A stretch of 64,000 nucleotides of DNA from an uncultured Candidatus Melainabacteria bacterium. Lineage in GTDB: Bacteria > Cyanobacteriota > Vampirovibrionia > Gastranaerophilales > Gastranaerophilaceae. The notes under the pieces were generated by a model. The model was not told the DNA's origin and made no database searches. It worked only from the letters and a program-made list of their open reading frames with translations. The stretch spans positions 1-64,000 of the forward strand of contig CANARY010000003.1 of the NCBI GenBank assembly GCA_947364235.1, given 5' to 3'. The translations under genes were made by a program, and so were the position numbers. Positions 25,688 through 34,718 of the stretch are shown in pieces; the stretch's first letter is position 1, and each line of letters begins with the position of its first letter.

Positions 25688-27421
25688 TTATAGGAAAGAA
25701 CTGTAATTCTGCTGCATTTGCGCAATCATTGTTTCCATGTTGCTGAACTTTTTCTCGAGCTGTTTTTTATAAGTTTCAATGCTGGAATTCTTCTTTGTAA
25801 TCCTTTCGTTCATCTTTTTGATATTAGAATCAAGAGTTGAAGTTTTGATATCAAAGAAACCTGTAACTGATTTCAAACTTTGCTCTACAGCTTCTTCCAT
25901 AATACTTAATACGCCGCCTTCTCCTGTAAGAATCGATTTTACAGATTCAGGATTCTCTTCAAGAGCTTTCATAAGCTTTTCTTCATCAAGCTTAAGCTCG
26001 TAAGTGTTTGCATCTAAATTTTTGCCGTCAGCTGCAGCAGTAGATATACCAATATCTGATAAAAGTTTGTAAACTCCTCCATTGGATGCATTTGAGCTGT
26101 TAGCGTAGTTTCTTAAAGTTCTTGATAAGCTTGTTAATGAGGTTTCTCCATGAAGAGCAGCTCCTGTCGCAGTAACTTCTTCTGTTTTAGCCATTGCAGA
26201 GTTATAAGCTTTGATAAACTCATTAATAGCATCTTTTAGCCCGGTTGTATCCTGCGAAACTTTAAGAGTTGTATTTCCGTCTTCTTCTGTGTTTGCACGT
26301 TTTAAAGTTAACGTAATACCGTCCATTCTTGAAATGTCAGAAGTAACAACATTGGAAGTTGAAGTCATTGTAGTGCCGTTTACTGAGAAAATTGCGTTTT
26401 GACCGATTTCTTGAGCATCAGTAAACATTTTTGATGAAACTACGTTTCCGTCAGCATCCCATTTGGATTCTGTAAATCCCATTACGTCAGTGAAATTGCT
26501 GGTGCCGGCTTCAATATTAATGTAAGAAGCTCCTTCTTTCTTTGAAGTGATTGAAAGCTTGCCGGTAGCGTCATCCCAATAAGCGTAAGCTTGTGCTTTG
26601 TCGTTGTTATTAATCTCAGAAATCAATGAAGATAAAGTTGTTTTATTATTGATTGTGAAAACAGCATCTCCAATGGTGAAAGTACCAGATTTAATCTGTT
26701 CATGGAATCCTGAATTTTCATCTGTAAGCTTAGATAGAACAGATGCTTTGTAAAGAGAATTTGTGGAAGCGTAAGTTCCATCTTCCTGCTTTGTTAAACC
26801 TACTAAAGAAGCCAGATTTGAACTGTCAGTTGTTGCTCCGATATTAATTGTATCGCCCTCATTTTGAGCAGAAAATTTTAATACGCCCTGGGAGTCTACT
26901 TCGGTTTTAACTCCATATTCTGCTAAACGCGCTTTGAAATCACCTAAAGTATCATCTTTTCCGATATTAATGACATGTTTCTGACCGTTTACATAAGCAG
27001 TAAAAGTGCCGTCTTTAATACCCAGATTTGTAAGTTTGGTGGTGTCATCAGCCACAGCACTCGCAGATTCTTTTGAAACAGCTTTTGTATAAGTTGCAAG
27101 CTGTTTAACTTTTATATCATAATTTTGTCTTGCAGCTGTGCTTGAAGCGGTTGCAGTGAATACGTCTTCGTTAGAAGATTTTGCAGAATTTTTTGCAAAT
27201 AAATCCATTGTACCGCCGAATTTAGCGTCTGTAAGCTTTTCAATTGCTGTTCTGAGACTTGAAAAAGCGCTTCTTGTATCATTTAAAGTTGTTTTTGTAT
27301 TTTGAAATCCTGTTAATTGGGTTTGGTATTTGGTTACTTCTGATTTCTTTGCTGCAACCAATGCTTCAACCCAACTTGATGTATCCAAGCCGGAAGCCAG
27401 ACCGCTAAACGATATTGACAT
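25688..27421 (-). CDS. fliD: flagellar filament capping protein
   Basis: 577 aa. The N-terminal FliD_N signature SFSGLASGLDTSSWVEALVAA and the C-terminal coiled region (SVTGFFDIKTSTLDSNIKKM, then the FSNMETMIAQMQQ end) are those of FliD/HAP2. It caps the growing filament outside the cell. No other flagellar gene is near. Its promoter is of housekeeping type rather than sigma-28. Confidence 0.9.
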   Translation of the reverse strand: MSISFSGLASGLDTSSWVEALVAAKKSEVTKYQTQLTGFQNTKTTLNDTRSAFSSLRTAIEKLTDAKFGGTMDLFAKNSAKSSNEDVFTATASSTAARQNYDIKVKQLATYTKAVSKESASAVADDTTKLTNLGIKDGTFTAYVNGQKHVINIGKDDTLGDFKARLAEYGVKTEVDSQGVLKFSAQNEGDTINIGATTDSSNLASLVGLTKQEDGTYASTNSLYKASVLSKLTDENSGFHEQIKSGTFTIGDAVFTINNKTTLSSLISEINNNDKAQAYAYWDDATGKLSITSKKEGASYINIEAGTSNFTDVMGFTESKWDADGNVVSSKMFTDAQEIGQNAIFSVNGTTMTSTSNVVTSDISRMDGITLTLKRANTEEDGNTTLKVSQDTTGLKDAINEFIKAYNSAMAKTEEVTATGAALHGETSLTSLSRTLRNYANSSNASNGGVYKLLSDIGISTAAADGKNLDANTYELKLDEEKLMKALEENPESVKSILTGEGGVLSIMEEAVEQSLKSVTGFFDIKTSTLDSNIKKMNERITKKNSSIETYKKQLEKKFSNMETMIAQMQQNYSSFL

Positions 27422-27468
27422 AATAAAATCCTTTTTACTTCGTTTCTTGAGTATATACTATATATGTT

Positions 27469-27497
27469 ATTATAAGTCATGTTTTCGTCATTTTCAA
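27469..27497 (-). promoter_or_regulatory. fliD promoter, housekeeping type
   Basis: TTGAAA (27497-27492), 17-bp spacer, TATAAT (27474-27469) on the minus strand, about 48 nt upstream of the fliD ATG. No sigma-28 consensus was seen. Confidence 0.65.
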
Positions 27498-27516
27498 CCC
27501 TTTAATTGTATGAGAT

Positions 27517-27546
27517 TGTAACAAATGTAAACTTTTGTGATATAAT
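27517..27546 (+). promoter_or_regulatory. promoter of the phosphohexomutase gene
   Basis: TTGTAA (27517-27522), 18-bp spacer, extended -10 TGATATAAT (TATAAT 27541-27546). Confidence 0.6.
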
Positions 27547-27577
27547 AAAACATATTTAAACTGGAGAGGACTTGGTT

Positions 27578-29851
27578 ATGTATAAATTAAAACAAAGCTG
27601 TGAATTAGAAGGTGAACTATTTAAAAATGTTTTTGATAAAACACCTGATTATATAAAAAACTCAAAATTAATGGATTTTGATAATGAAGGCGGATTTACT
27701 TTTACGCTTAAGCGCGAGCATTTAGAACCGCATTCAGATTCTAATCCTGAGGGGTTGGGCTTAAAGGAATGGTTTGCAAATTATTCTAAAGAAGCAAAGG
27801 TTTCAACTGCAGGAATTAGAGGACCTCAAAATATTTTGTACCCTGAAGATACAAGATTTCCGATTAATTTGGTCGGAATTGTGCTTGCTACTCTTGCAAA
27901 AGCTCTTGTAGCTATGGATAAATATGATAAGCAGGTTATAAAACTTGCAGGGAGTGAAGTCAGATACAATTCTGCTTTGTATTTAGATGCTATTGCAAGA
28001 ATTCAGGCTGCACAAGGGATTAAAACTCTTATGCCGGAAGGCAGAAAAACAATTCCTATATGGCTTGCTTCTTTTCTTGCGTTTAAGCTTGATTTAGCCG
28101 GCGGGGAATATATTACTTCAAGTCACGGTATTTCGGTTAAGACTGCGACAAAAGACTTAAATTCTCAAGGAAGCCAGTATTTACCGGAAGAATCTCTTGA
28201 GTTTGTCGATAAAATTCAGGAAATCTTTGATACCGTAGAAAGAGAAGGTTCTTACGAAATTAAGATTGCGCCTAAAAACGATCCGCTGATTGATGAGACA
28301 ATTATGTCTAAGCTTAATGACGGGGTTGATTTATATGTTGAATATTTAAAATCAGGTGTAGCTCAAAACCTTGACGGAGTTAAGAAAATGAACTCAAAAT
28401 TGTTCATTGAAAGTGTTGGCGGATGTGCATACAGAACTTTAAGCCGTGTACTTGAAAAGCTTGGAATAGCTGATAAATACGTTTGGAATAATACAGAAGA
28501 AGATCCGTTTTTCCATTCAATTGGAAAATATGATACTGACCCAAAAGGAAATAAAGTATTTTACGATTATTCTGTTGATGCTACTGTTCTTGCAAAAAGA
28601 CCTGACGGTGAAAAATTCTTCCCTGTAATTGAGTCTATGCATTATGAAAAGGTACTGTCAAATTGTCCTATTGGTACTGTTGTTTTGATTACAGACCCTG
28701 ACCATGATCGTTTGACAGTGTGTCAGATAGAAGCAGGCGGAAATACTCCGACTCTTGATGAATACGGTGTATCTTATATCCAGCTTGATGAAGATAGAAT
28801 TCTTACTGTTTACAGTGCAAATCAGGCGTTTTTAATGCTTATGAATTACCGTGTGAAACAGCTTAAAGCGCAAGGTAAGTTCAAAAACCATCCTAGATTT
28901 ATGATTAAGACTACAGCTTCTGCGCTAAGCTGGGATGAGTGGGCAAAAGCACATGGTATCAAAGTGGTTAATGTGCCTGTCGGATTCAAAGAAATTGCGA
29001 ATATTATGAAAAAAGTTGAGCTTCAGCTTAAAAACAATCCTGAGGGTGAAGTAAAAGTTGACGATGTTTTCGGAAATACGATTAACCTTGGAGTCCAGCC
29101 TAGATTAGTATTTGGCGGAGAAGAATCCGGCGGAATGATTATGGGTTCGGAAGATTTAATCGAATCTCTTGCAGGCAGAAGGGCAGTTGCTATGCGTGAA
29201 AAAAGTGCTACAGAAGCTATTATTGTTGCTTCTTCGCTTGCAGCGCATCTTGAAGATGAAAACAAAACTCTTTCTGAATATTTGATTGAAATTTTTGAAG
29301 AAAACAATGTCATTGCAAAATTCGATGTAAGAGAAGATATTTCGTATTACAACGAGTCTGAGCCTGATATTGAAAAGCTTAAAAAAGCAAAAGTTGAAGG
29401 TGAAAAGCAGAGAACAAAGAATGATTTATTTTATCTTTCTCTTGCAATTGCTGTAAGAGAAGGGATTGCAGATATTGAAGCGGTCAAAAAAGTTCTTAAC
29501 GGTGCTTTTGCTGAGCTTAATTTTGATAATTTAACTTCGGTTAAGTTTGTCGGTGACGGAACGTATTTGCAGTTTACTGATAAGTATGTTGAAATTCGAC
29601 CTTCAGGAACGGATGCAAAAACAAAAGCTTATTCAGGAGGTGAAAATCTTGAAATGATTGAGCAGTTTGCAAGAGTTCTTGGAAATTATTCTGGAGAAAG
29701 AACAGAGCTTCATAAAGAGCTTATTTCGGAAGAGTTTTATGAAAATTCTAAAGAAAAAGCGCTGGATTATTACCTTCAGTTTGTTGCAAAAGGCGCAAAC
29801 AATGAAGTGTTTGAAATTCCGGAGTATGATTTTGATAAAGCGCTGGTTTAA
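27578..29851 (+). CDS. large phosphohexomutase (phosphoglucomutase/phosphomannomutase superfamily)
   Basis: 757 aa from ATG 27578 (SD GGAGAGGA), much longer than the usual 450-580. Landmarks: active-site loop ITSSHGIS (Asn of the common TASHN replaced by Gly), metal loop TDPDHDRL, sugar loop GGEESGG and phosphate-binding RPSGTDAKTK. It interconverts hexose-1-P and hexose-6-P, supplying cell-wall or LPS sugars. The extra length lies before the metal loop and in the last 120 residues. The exact sugar is unknown. GtrA overlaps its 3' end. Confidence 0.8.
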   Translation: MYKLKQSCELEGELFKNVFDKTPDYIKNSKLMDFDNEGGFTFTLKREHLEPHSDSNPEGLGLKEWFANYSKEAKVSTAGIRGPQNILYPEDTRFPINLVGIVLATLAKALVAMDKYDKQVIKLAGSEVRYNSALYLDAIARIQAAQGIKTLMPEGRKTIPIWLASFLAFKLDLAGGEYITSSHGISVKTATKDLNSQGSQYLPEESLEFVDKIQEIFDTVEREGSYEIKIAPKNDPLIDETIMSKLNDGVDLYVEYLKSGVAQNLDGVKKMNSKLFIESVGGCAYRTLSRVLEKLGIADKYVWNNTEEDPFFHSIGKYDTDPKGNKVFYDYSVDATVLAKRPDGEKFFPVIESMHYEKVLSNCPIGTVVLITDPDHDRLTVCQIEAGGNTPTLDEYGVSYIQLDEDRILTVYSANQAFLMLMNYRVKQLKAQGKFKNHPRFMIKTTASALSWDEWAKAHGIKVVNVPVGFKEIANIMKKVELQLKNNPEGEVKVDDVFGNTINLGVQPRLVFGGEESGGMIMGSEDLIESLAGRRAVAMREKSATEAIIVASSLAAHLEDENKTLSEYLIEIFEENNVIAKFDVREDISYYNESEPDIEKLKKAKVEGEKQRTKNDLFYLSLAIAVREGIADIEAVKKVLNGAFAELNFDNLTSVKFVGDGTYLQFTDKYVEIRPSGTDAKTKAYSGGENLEMIEQFARVLGNYSGERTELHKELISEEFYENSKEKALDYYLQFVAKGANNEVFEIPEYDFDKALV

Positions 29852-30230
29852 TATATCTGATAAAATAAGGTTTTTACTCGTCGGCGGATTTAACGCCGGC
29901 GTGTCATACCTTATGTATTCGGCATTTTGTATTATTTTAGGAGAAGCATCTTATCAGACTGCGCTTGCAATTGCGTGGATTGTTTCTTCTGTTGTTTCTT
30001 TTACAACTCAGAAATTTCTAGTTTTTAGAGGAAATGGCAGCTGGATGCGTGAGTATATTAAATGCTGTACAACATGGGTTTTCAGCTATATGATTAACGC
30101 AGGGCTTTTAGAAATGTTTGTAAAAGTATTTCATATAAATGTCTATATAGCTCAAATTATTGCGACATTAATTGCTGCGATTTTTACTTATGTTGTGTTT
30201 AAAAAGTTTGCGTTCAAGTGTACGCGTTAA
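29826..30230 (+). CDS. GtrA-like membrane protein
   Basis: 134 aa from ATG 29826, overlapping the mutase end; TTG 29832 with GGAG seven bases upstream is an alternative. Four hydrophobic helices and the GtrA starts FLLVGGFNAGVSYLMY and SFTTQKFLVFRG are present. GtrA proteins are thought to flip or carry polyprenyl-linked sugars for surface polysaccharides, which fits co-expression with the mutase. Confidence 0.85.
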   Translation: MILIKRWFNISDKIRFLLVGGFNAGVSYLMYSAFCIILGEASYQTALAIAWIVSSVVSFTTQKFLVFRGNGSWMREYIKCCTTWVFSYMINAGLLEMFVKVFHINVYIAQIIATLIAAIFTYVVFKKFAFKCTR

Positions 30231-30275
30231 GCTTTAAACGTTCGGCTTGTAGTTTTTATTCAAGCTAGAGTATAT

Positions 30276-31070
30276 TTACCCCTTAAGCCATTTTCTGCGA
30301 AGTCTTAAAATTGTATTTTTTCTTTGCATATCTTTTATGGCAAAATCTAAATTATCTTTGAGTCTTTTTGTTGTTTTGCCTTTTCTTATTGCAATACCGT
30401 AAGGTTCTTTGGTGTATCTTTTTGGAAGCAGCTTAACATTATTATCTTCATATACAAATCGGCTGAGAATTGTGTCATCCGAAGTCAGAGCGTCAATTTT
30501 ACCTGATTTTAAAGCTTCATAAGCTGTTCTGTAGTTTCTAAATCCAATAATATTTGCAGTTGGAGCAAGGCTCATCATGTTTTTTTCGGCAGTTGTTCCG
30601 AAAACTACACCAACATTTAAGCCTGCTAGGTCTGAAAGTGAGCTGATTTTACTGTTTGAGCGCACAAGAAGAGCCTGGCCTGCTAAATCATAAGGAACAG
30701 AGAAGTCGATTACTTCTTTACGCTGAGATGTAATTGTCATTGTGGCGATTACCATATCAACTTCGCCTGTAGAAACTTTCAGCATTCTATTGGCAGGTGT
30801 TACAGGGAAAAACTCTACTGCATTTGGTGATTTAAGAATATATTGAGCAATGTATCTTGCTAAATCTGCGTCATACCCCTGAATTTGCCATTCTTCGTCA
30901 AAGAAGCCGAAAGGTTTTGAATCGGTATTAATTCCGACTTTGATTATTCCGCGTTCTAAGATTTCTGTGTATAAATCTTCTTCTTCATATTTTTCCGGCT
31001 TAAGAAAGAAAAAGTATACAGCAACAAGCCCGAGAAATAGAATTGTTAAGATTATTGCAAGCTTTTTCAT
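30276..31070 (-). CDS. amino-acid ABC transporter substrate-binding protein, family 3
   Basis: 264 aa. An N-terminal membrane anchor (residues 3-23) is followed by a bacterial SBP_3 domain (GIIKVGINTDSKPFGFFDEE, then DMVIATMTITSQRKEVIDFS). There is no lipobox Cys, so it may stay anchored by its uncleaved helix. It binds polar amino acids in the periplasm. No permease or ATPase gene is adjacent. It overlaps thyX by 4 nt and is co-transcribed. Confidence 0.88.
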   Translation of the reverse strand: MKKLAIILTILFLGLVAVYFFFLKPEKYEEEDLYTEILERGIIKVGINTDSKPFGFFDEEWQIQGYDADLARYIAQYILKSPNAVEFFPVTPANRMLKVSTGEVDMVIATMTITSQRKEVIDFSVPYDLAGQALLVRSNSKISSLSDLAGLNVGVVFGTTAEKNMMSLAPTANIIGFRNYRTAYEALKSGKIDALTSDDTILSRFVYEDNNVKLLPKRYTKEPYGIAIRKGKTTKRLKDNLDFAIKDMQRKNTILRLRRKWLKG

Positions 31071-31762
31071 ACATTAAGTCTCGGTTTTCTTCCGCAGGAT
31101 TTATCTTCATCGCAATAGCCTAAGCGTTCACATTTAGGAACAAGATAAGATTTAAGCCAAGGCTCTTCTTTAACAAGTTCTTCGCACATAAGCTTAACCA
31201 TTGTTCTGATTTCGTACTGAGCGCGTGTGCAGAGCCTCAAGTTAGCAAGGTGGATAAGCTCTCTTAAGTTTAAGCTTGCAACAATAGAGCTTGCAGCTGC
31301 GTTTGGAAGTACAGCGCGTGCATCTTCTGCAGGGATTCCTGCTTCTGTAAATTCTGTATACATTTCAGAAATTTTACCCATAAAGTCTGTAAACTTTGCT
31401 TTAAGCTCTTCGTTTCTTTCTATTGTTGGAGGAATAATGTAGTCAAACTGTCCTTTTTCTTTTACATAGCGTTGTGATTTTTGAGAAAAAGACATATGGC
31501 GGTGTCTTACAAGCTGGTGTGTACAAGCTCTTGAAACGTTTGAAATTGCAAAAGAAACCTGAATATGTTCTATTACAGAATAATGGCCTGATGAAATAAC
31601 GCGTTCGATTAAGTTGAGCATTTTTTCATTGTCATCAGTGCTTTCGTAGATTTCGTAAGGTGTAAGTGCACTGTAGCAGGTTCTTGCAGCTGTATAAATT
31701 GTTTTAAGCATGTTTTCCGGCTTAGAAATCAAATGTACAACCGGTTTGTTATTATTTTCCAT
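31067..31762 (-). CDS. thyX: flavin-dependent thymidylate synthase
   Basis: 231 aa. The ThyX signature RHRHMSFSQKSQR lies at residues 86-98 (RHRx2Sx4SxR form). It makes dTMP from dUMP with FADH2 and methylene-THF. SD AGGAG; an extended -10 TGGTATAAT (TATAAT 31791-31786, minus) lies about 23 nt upstream. Confidence 0.95.
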   Translation of the reverse strand: MENNNKPVVHLISKPENMLKTIYTAARTCYSALTPYEIYESTDDNEKMLNLIERVISSGHYSVIEHIQVSFAISNVSRACTHQLVRHRHMSFSQKSQRYVKEKGQFDYIIPPTIERNEELKAKFTDFMGKISEMYTEFTEAGIPAEDARAVLPNAAASSIVASLNLRELIHLANLRLCTRAQYEIRTMVKLMCEELVKEEPWLKSYLVPKCERLGYCDEDKSCGRKPRLNV

Positions 31763-31858
31763 ATCCTCAACTCCTATTTTTGATAATTATACCACAAGAC
31801 TGTCCATGCTGACCAGCTCTAAAATCTATTTTTGTTGTAATATGAATTTAAAATAAGC

Positions 31859-31930
31859 AGGGCGGAGAATATATTGTCTTTTGAGTAAGGCATTCGCTAA
31901 TATCAAATATGACAATATATTCTCCGCCCT
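31859..31930. repeat. perfect 20-bp inverted repeat around a 32-nt loop
   Basis: The arm at 31859-31878 (starts AGGGCGGAGA) is exactly complementary to 31911-31930. The loop is 31879-31910. There is no T run, so it is not an intrinsic terminator. A TAAAAT at 31849-31854 would start the bcp transcript at the left arm, making a 5'-terminal hairpin 23 nt before the bcp ATG. A miniature mobile element or a small invertible segment are alternatives. Confidence 0.85.
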
Positions 31931-31953
31931 TAACAAATAAAAAGGAGAAACTT

Positions 31954-32400
31954 ATGTCAGAAATAAAATTAATGGGCTTGAGCGCAGAAGGCGAAGAGAG
32001 GGAGTATGAGCTTTCAGGATTTAAAGGTGATAGAGTTGTTTTATATTTTTATCCGAAAGATAATACTTCCGGCTGTACTCAGGAAGCATGCGATTTTAGA
32101 GATAATGTAAACAGGCTTATTTCTTCTGCTGTTGTAATCGGCGTCAGTCCTGATAGTATTAAGAGCCATAAAAAATTTAGAGAAGCTCAAGATATTAATT
32201 TTATTTTGCTTTCTGATACTGAACATTTGCTAGCAGAAAAGTTTGGAGTCTGGAAAGAAAAATCAATGTACGGCAGAAAATACATGGGAATTGAGCGTTC
32301 GACTTTTATTCTCGATAAAGAAGGAAATATCGAAAAAGAATGGCGAAACGTAAAAGTAAAAGGGCATGTTGATGAAGTGCTTGAATACTTGCAAGCTTAG
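31954..32400 (+). CDS. bcp: thiol peroxidase, bacterioferritin comigratory protein (PrxQ)
   Basis: 148 aa from ATG 31954 (SD AAAGGAGAAA); the frame open to 31909 would run into the hairpin arm. The peroxidatic Cys is in NTSGCTQEACDFRD and the second Cys five residues later gives the PrxQ CxxxxC arrangement. It reduces hydroperoxides in the cytoplasm. It sits below the 20-bp inverted repeat. Its stop overlaps that of the convergent dehydrogenase. Confidence 0.92.
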   Translation: MSEIKLMGLSAEGEEREYELSGFKGDRVVLYFYPKDNTSGCTQEACDFRDNVNRLISSAVVIGVSPDSIKSHKKFREAQDINFILLSDTEHLLAEKFGVWKEKSMYGRKYMGIERSTFILDKEGNIEKEWRNVKVKGHVDEVLEYLQA

Positions 32401-33365
32401 TCAGAAATCTTAATATAAGCTTTAAAAATCTTGTTGGACATTGTGTCTTCAAACGCTTCTTGAACGTGTTCAATCGGATAAACAGTTGTTAAGCCTTTCA
32501 CATTAACTTTTCCTGAGGTTAAAAGTTCATAAGAGTCTTTCAAATCTGCCGGAGAAGGCGAATAACTGCCCAGAACGGTCAGCTCTTTGTAGTAAATCTC
32601 GTTATTCGGGTATCCGCTGCTAAGCGGGGTGCTTGAGAATACAAGAATTTTACCGCCCTGTCTAACAGCTTTTAAAGCTGTGTCAATCGCTTTGTCAGCA
32701 CCTGAAGTCATAAACACAGCGTCAACTTCCCGGCTGAAATCGAAAGTTTCAATACCCATATTGTTTGCAAGCTCTATTCTTTCAGGAATAAGGTCGCAGC
32801 CAAATACTTTGTAACCCATTGCTTTTAAGCCTTCGCCCATCAAGAGCCCGATTGAGCCAAGTCCGACAACAAGCGCAGTGTCTCCTTTTAATAGCGCGCA
32901 TCTTTTAATCGCTCGAACGCAGCAGCCAAGAGGTTCGTAAAACGAAATTTCTTCTTCCGGCATGTTTTCAGGAATAAGGTAAGCGACATTTTTTAAATGT
33001 TCTTCAGAGACAAAAACTTTTTCGCTGAATCCGCCTGGAAATATGTTTGTTTCTTTAAAATGTTTGCACATAGAAACATTTCCGTGTTTACAGAAGCTGC
33101 ATTCTCCGCAAGGAATGTGATGTGAAGTTACAATTCGGTCTCCGGTTTTAAATTTAGTATCTGAGTTGATTTCAAGAATTTCTGCTGTAATTTCGTGTCC
33201 CAGAACTGCTCCGTCTTTTACAATTTTGTGTACGAACTTAACGATATCTGAACCGCAAAGCCCGCAGCCTAAAACTTTAACAATCGCTCCTTTGCGCCCG
33301 TCAAGCTTAATGTCATCCATCTCTTTTAAAACAATTTTATTTTCTTTTACCTGTGCTGTAATCAT
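32397..33365 (-). CDS. zinc-dependent medium-chain dehydrogenase
   Basis: 322 aa. Catalytic zinc ligands are in GCGLCGSDI and LGHEITAE; the structural zinc has cysteines in CGECSFCKHGNVSMC. The Rossmann loop is VVGLGSIGLLMGEG. Closest in pattern to threonine/sorbitol dehydrogenases; the substrate is unknown. It abuts the SpoIID gene with 0 nt gap. Confidence 0.85.
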   Translation of the reverse strand: MITAQVKENKIVLKEMDDIKLDGRKGAIVKVLGCGLCGSDIVKFVHKIVKDGAVLGHEITAEILEINSDTKFKTGDRIVTSHHIPCGECSFCKHGNVSMCKHFKETNIFPGGFSEKVFVSEEHLKNVAYLIPENMPEEEISFYEPLGCCVRAIKRCALLKGDTALVVGLGSIGLLMGEGLKAMGYKVFGCDLIPERIELANNMGIETFDFSREVDAVFMTSGADKAIDTALKAVRQGGKILVFSSTPLSSGYPNNEIYYKELTVLGSYSPSPADLKDSYELLTSGKVNVKGLTTVYPIEHVQEAFEDTMSNKIFKAYIKISD

Positions 33366-34235
33366 TTAATACTCACCTTTAACTCTTGCAAACTTTGTGT
33401 TTGCATAAAAATATTTTAAAATCTGGTACGCGTTGTAACCGCGTTTTGCAAGGTTATTAGCGCCATACTGACTCATGCCGACTCCGTGGCCGTTCTTTTT
33501 TATTCCGTCATCAAACGAAGGCACTGATTTTAAAAACGGTAAATCGTGCGACCATACTTGACCTCCGGTTCGGGTTTGACCGCCGGCAGAAGCTGAATAA
33601 TATGCAGGAACGATTTTTCCCTGGCAGACCAGAACAATGCCTGCAGTTTCATCTACAGCTTCATTTGTGTTAGTTTTTTCAGCGCTTGCTCCTCCGTAAG
33701 CTTGATCTTCCGGAGTATCTTTTAAGTCGTAACCGTATTTTGCGCGTTTTCCTCTGTTTGCAATTGCATAGCTTCTGGCTGCAATTGCTTGAGCTTTGTG
33801 TGCTTCGTGCTCCCAGCTTGAAGGCATTTCAGAAGGTACGACGCCTCTAAGATATTTTTCTAAAGGAATGTCATTTATTACTGTAAGCCCCATTCCGTCA
33901 TTAACAATTTTAAACTGACCGCGGTACCATTTTCTCTTAACACTTACAAATCCGCCGGCTTCTGGCTTAATGATTATTTTAGAAGTGCTCATTTTGTTCC
34001 ATTTGCCGTCAACTTTGATTGCGATAACGCCGCGGTACGGTTTCATTTCGTACCCTTTCATTTTTTCCATTTCAAAAATCAGCTTGTTTGTATCGCAATT
34101 GATTATCTGAGCTTTTGTTGAAGATCCGATAAATGTTTTGCCGACTTGAGTTTGAAGCCCGATTTTTATTGCAAAACAAGGGCAATTTATACATATAAAA
34201 GTTAAAAATAGTATTACAGCTCTTCTTATCCCCAT
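33366..34235 (-). CDS. SpoIID/LytB-domain secreted protein
   Basis: 289 aa. N-terminal signal sequence (residues 4-22). The SpoIID core has LEKYLRGVVPSEMPSSW, AIAARSYAIANRGK, YYSASAGGQTRTGGQVW and GHGVGMSQYGANNLAKRG. In spore formers SpoIID cuts peptidoglycan glycan strands; homologues in cyanobacterial relatives act in wall remodelling. It should act in the periplasm. Confidence 0.9.
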   Translation of the reverse strand: MGIRRAVILFLTFICINCPCFAIKIGLQTQVGKTFIGSSTKAQIINCDTNKLIFEMEKMKGYEMKPYRGVIAIKVDGKWNKMSTSKIIIKPEAGGFVSVKRKWYRGQFKIVNDGMGLTVINDIPLEKYLRGVVPSEMPSSWEHEAHKAQAIAARSYAIANRGKRAKYGYDLKDTPEDQAYGGASAEKTNTNEAVDETAGIVLVCQGKIVPAYYSASAGGQTRTGGQVWSHDLPFLKSVPSFDDGIKKNGHGVGMSQYGANNLAKRGYNAYQILKYFYANTKFARVKGEY

Positions 34236-34247
34236 AAAAGCATTATA

Positions 34248-34700
34248 CTACGTCCAAAAATTATTTCCATCAGGAGATATACGATAAGAAATGCTTTTTA
34301 CACCGTCAAAAACATCTGCATAAGTGAGCACTGTTTCTTTTGTTACAATGGCTTTTGCTGCTTCCAGCGAGTTTGAACCTGCTGACAATGCGTAGTAAGG
34401 GATGTTTAGTTTTTTATAAAGAGTAAAAAAACTTACCGGATAATTATGCACAGAAGCTGAAAACTGAGCAGGTGAAACTTCATTGAATTCTTGATATTGT
34501 TTTATTATTGTATCAAGCCTCGAAAACTCGCCGTACTCAGAAGAAAAAATAATTTCTTCAACGTTTTCATCAAATACCTGGACAAGCGTTGTCAGTACAG
34601 CTTTATCTAGAAGGCTTAGTTTTCTTCTGATTAGAGGAGGAATAAAAGAAATGTCAATTCCGTTTTCGGAATTTATACTAGCAGATTTTAAAACTTTCAT
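34248..34700 (-). CDS. beta-ketoacyl synthase-like protein, chain-length-factor type
   Basis: 150 aa from ATG 34700. It resembles the short Ketoacyl-synt_2 (PF13723) proteins of aryl-polyene clusters: LDKAVLTTLVQVFDENVEEI, then SPAQFSASVHNYPVSFFTLYKK, split here for clarity. The active-site Cys region is replaced by SAGSNSLE, so it is catalytically dead and should pair with a real ketosynthase (compare ApeC with ApeO). It is divergent from the ketosynthase gene with starts 18 bp apart. No SD. Confidence 0.7.
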   Translation of the reverse strand: MKVLKSASINSENGIDISFIPPLIRRKLSLLDKAVLTTLVQVFDENVEEIIFSSEYGEFSRLDTIIKQYQEFNEVSPAQFSASVHNYPVSFFTLYKKLNIPYYALSAGSNSLEAAKAIVTKETVLTYADVFDGVKSISYRISPDGNNFWT

Positions 34701-34702
34701 GC

Positions 34703-34712
34703 TAAAATTATA
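34703..34712. promoter_or_regulatory. interleaved divergent -10 boxes
   Basis: TAAAAT on + (34703-34708) and TATAAT on - (34712-34707) lie between start codons 18 bp apart. Each is 6-10 nt from its ATG, so both mRNAs would be nearly leaderless. Confidence 0.45.
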
Positions 34713-34718
34713 CAATAA

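Noticed and set aside
25688..27421. Sigma-28 promoter for fliD
   Set aside because: No sigma-28-like -35 and -10 found; a housekeeping-type TTGAAA-17-TATAAT fits better.
14096..27540. 15-bp sequence TGTAAACTTTTGTGA found at about 14098 and 27526
   Set aside because: In an AT-rich 64-kb window a few such matches are expected by chance, and the positions relative to genes differ.
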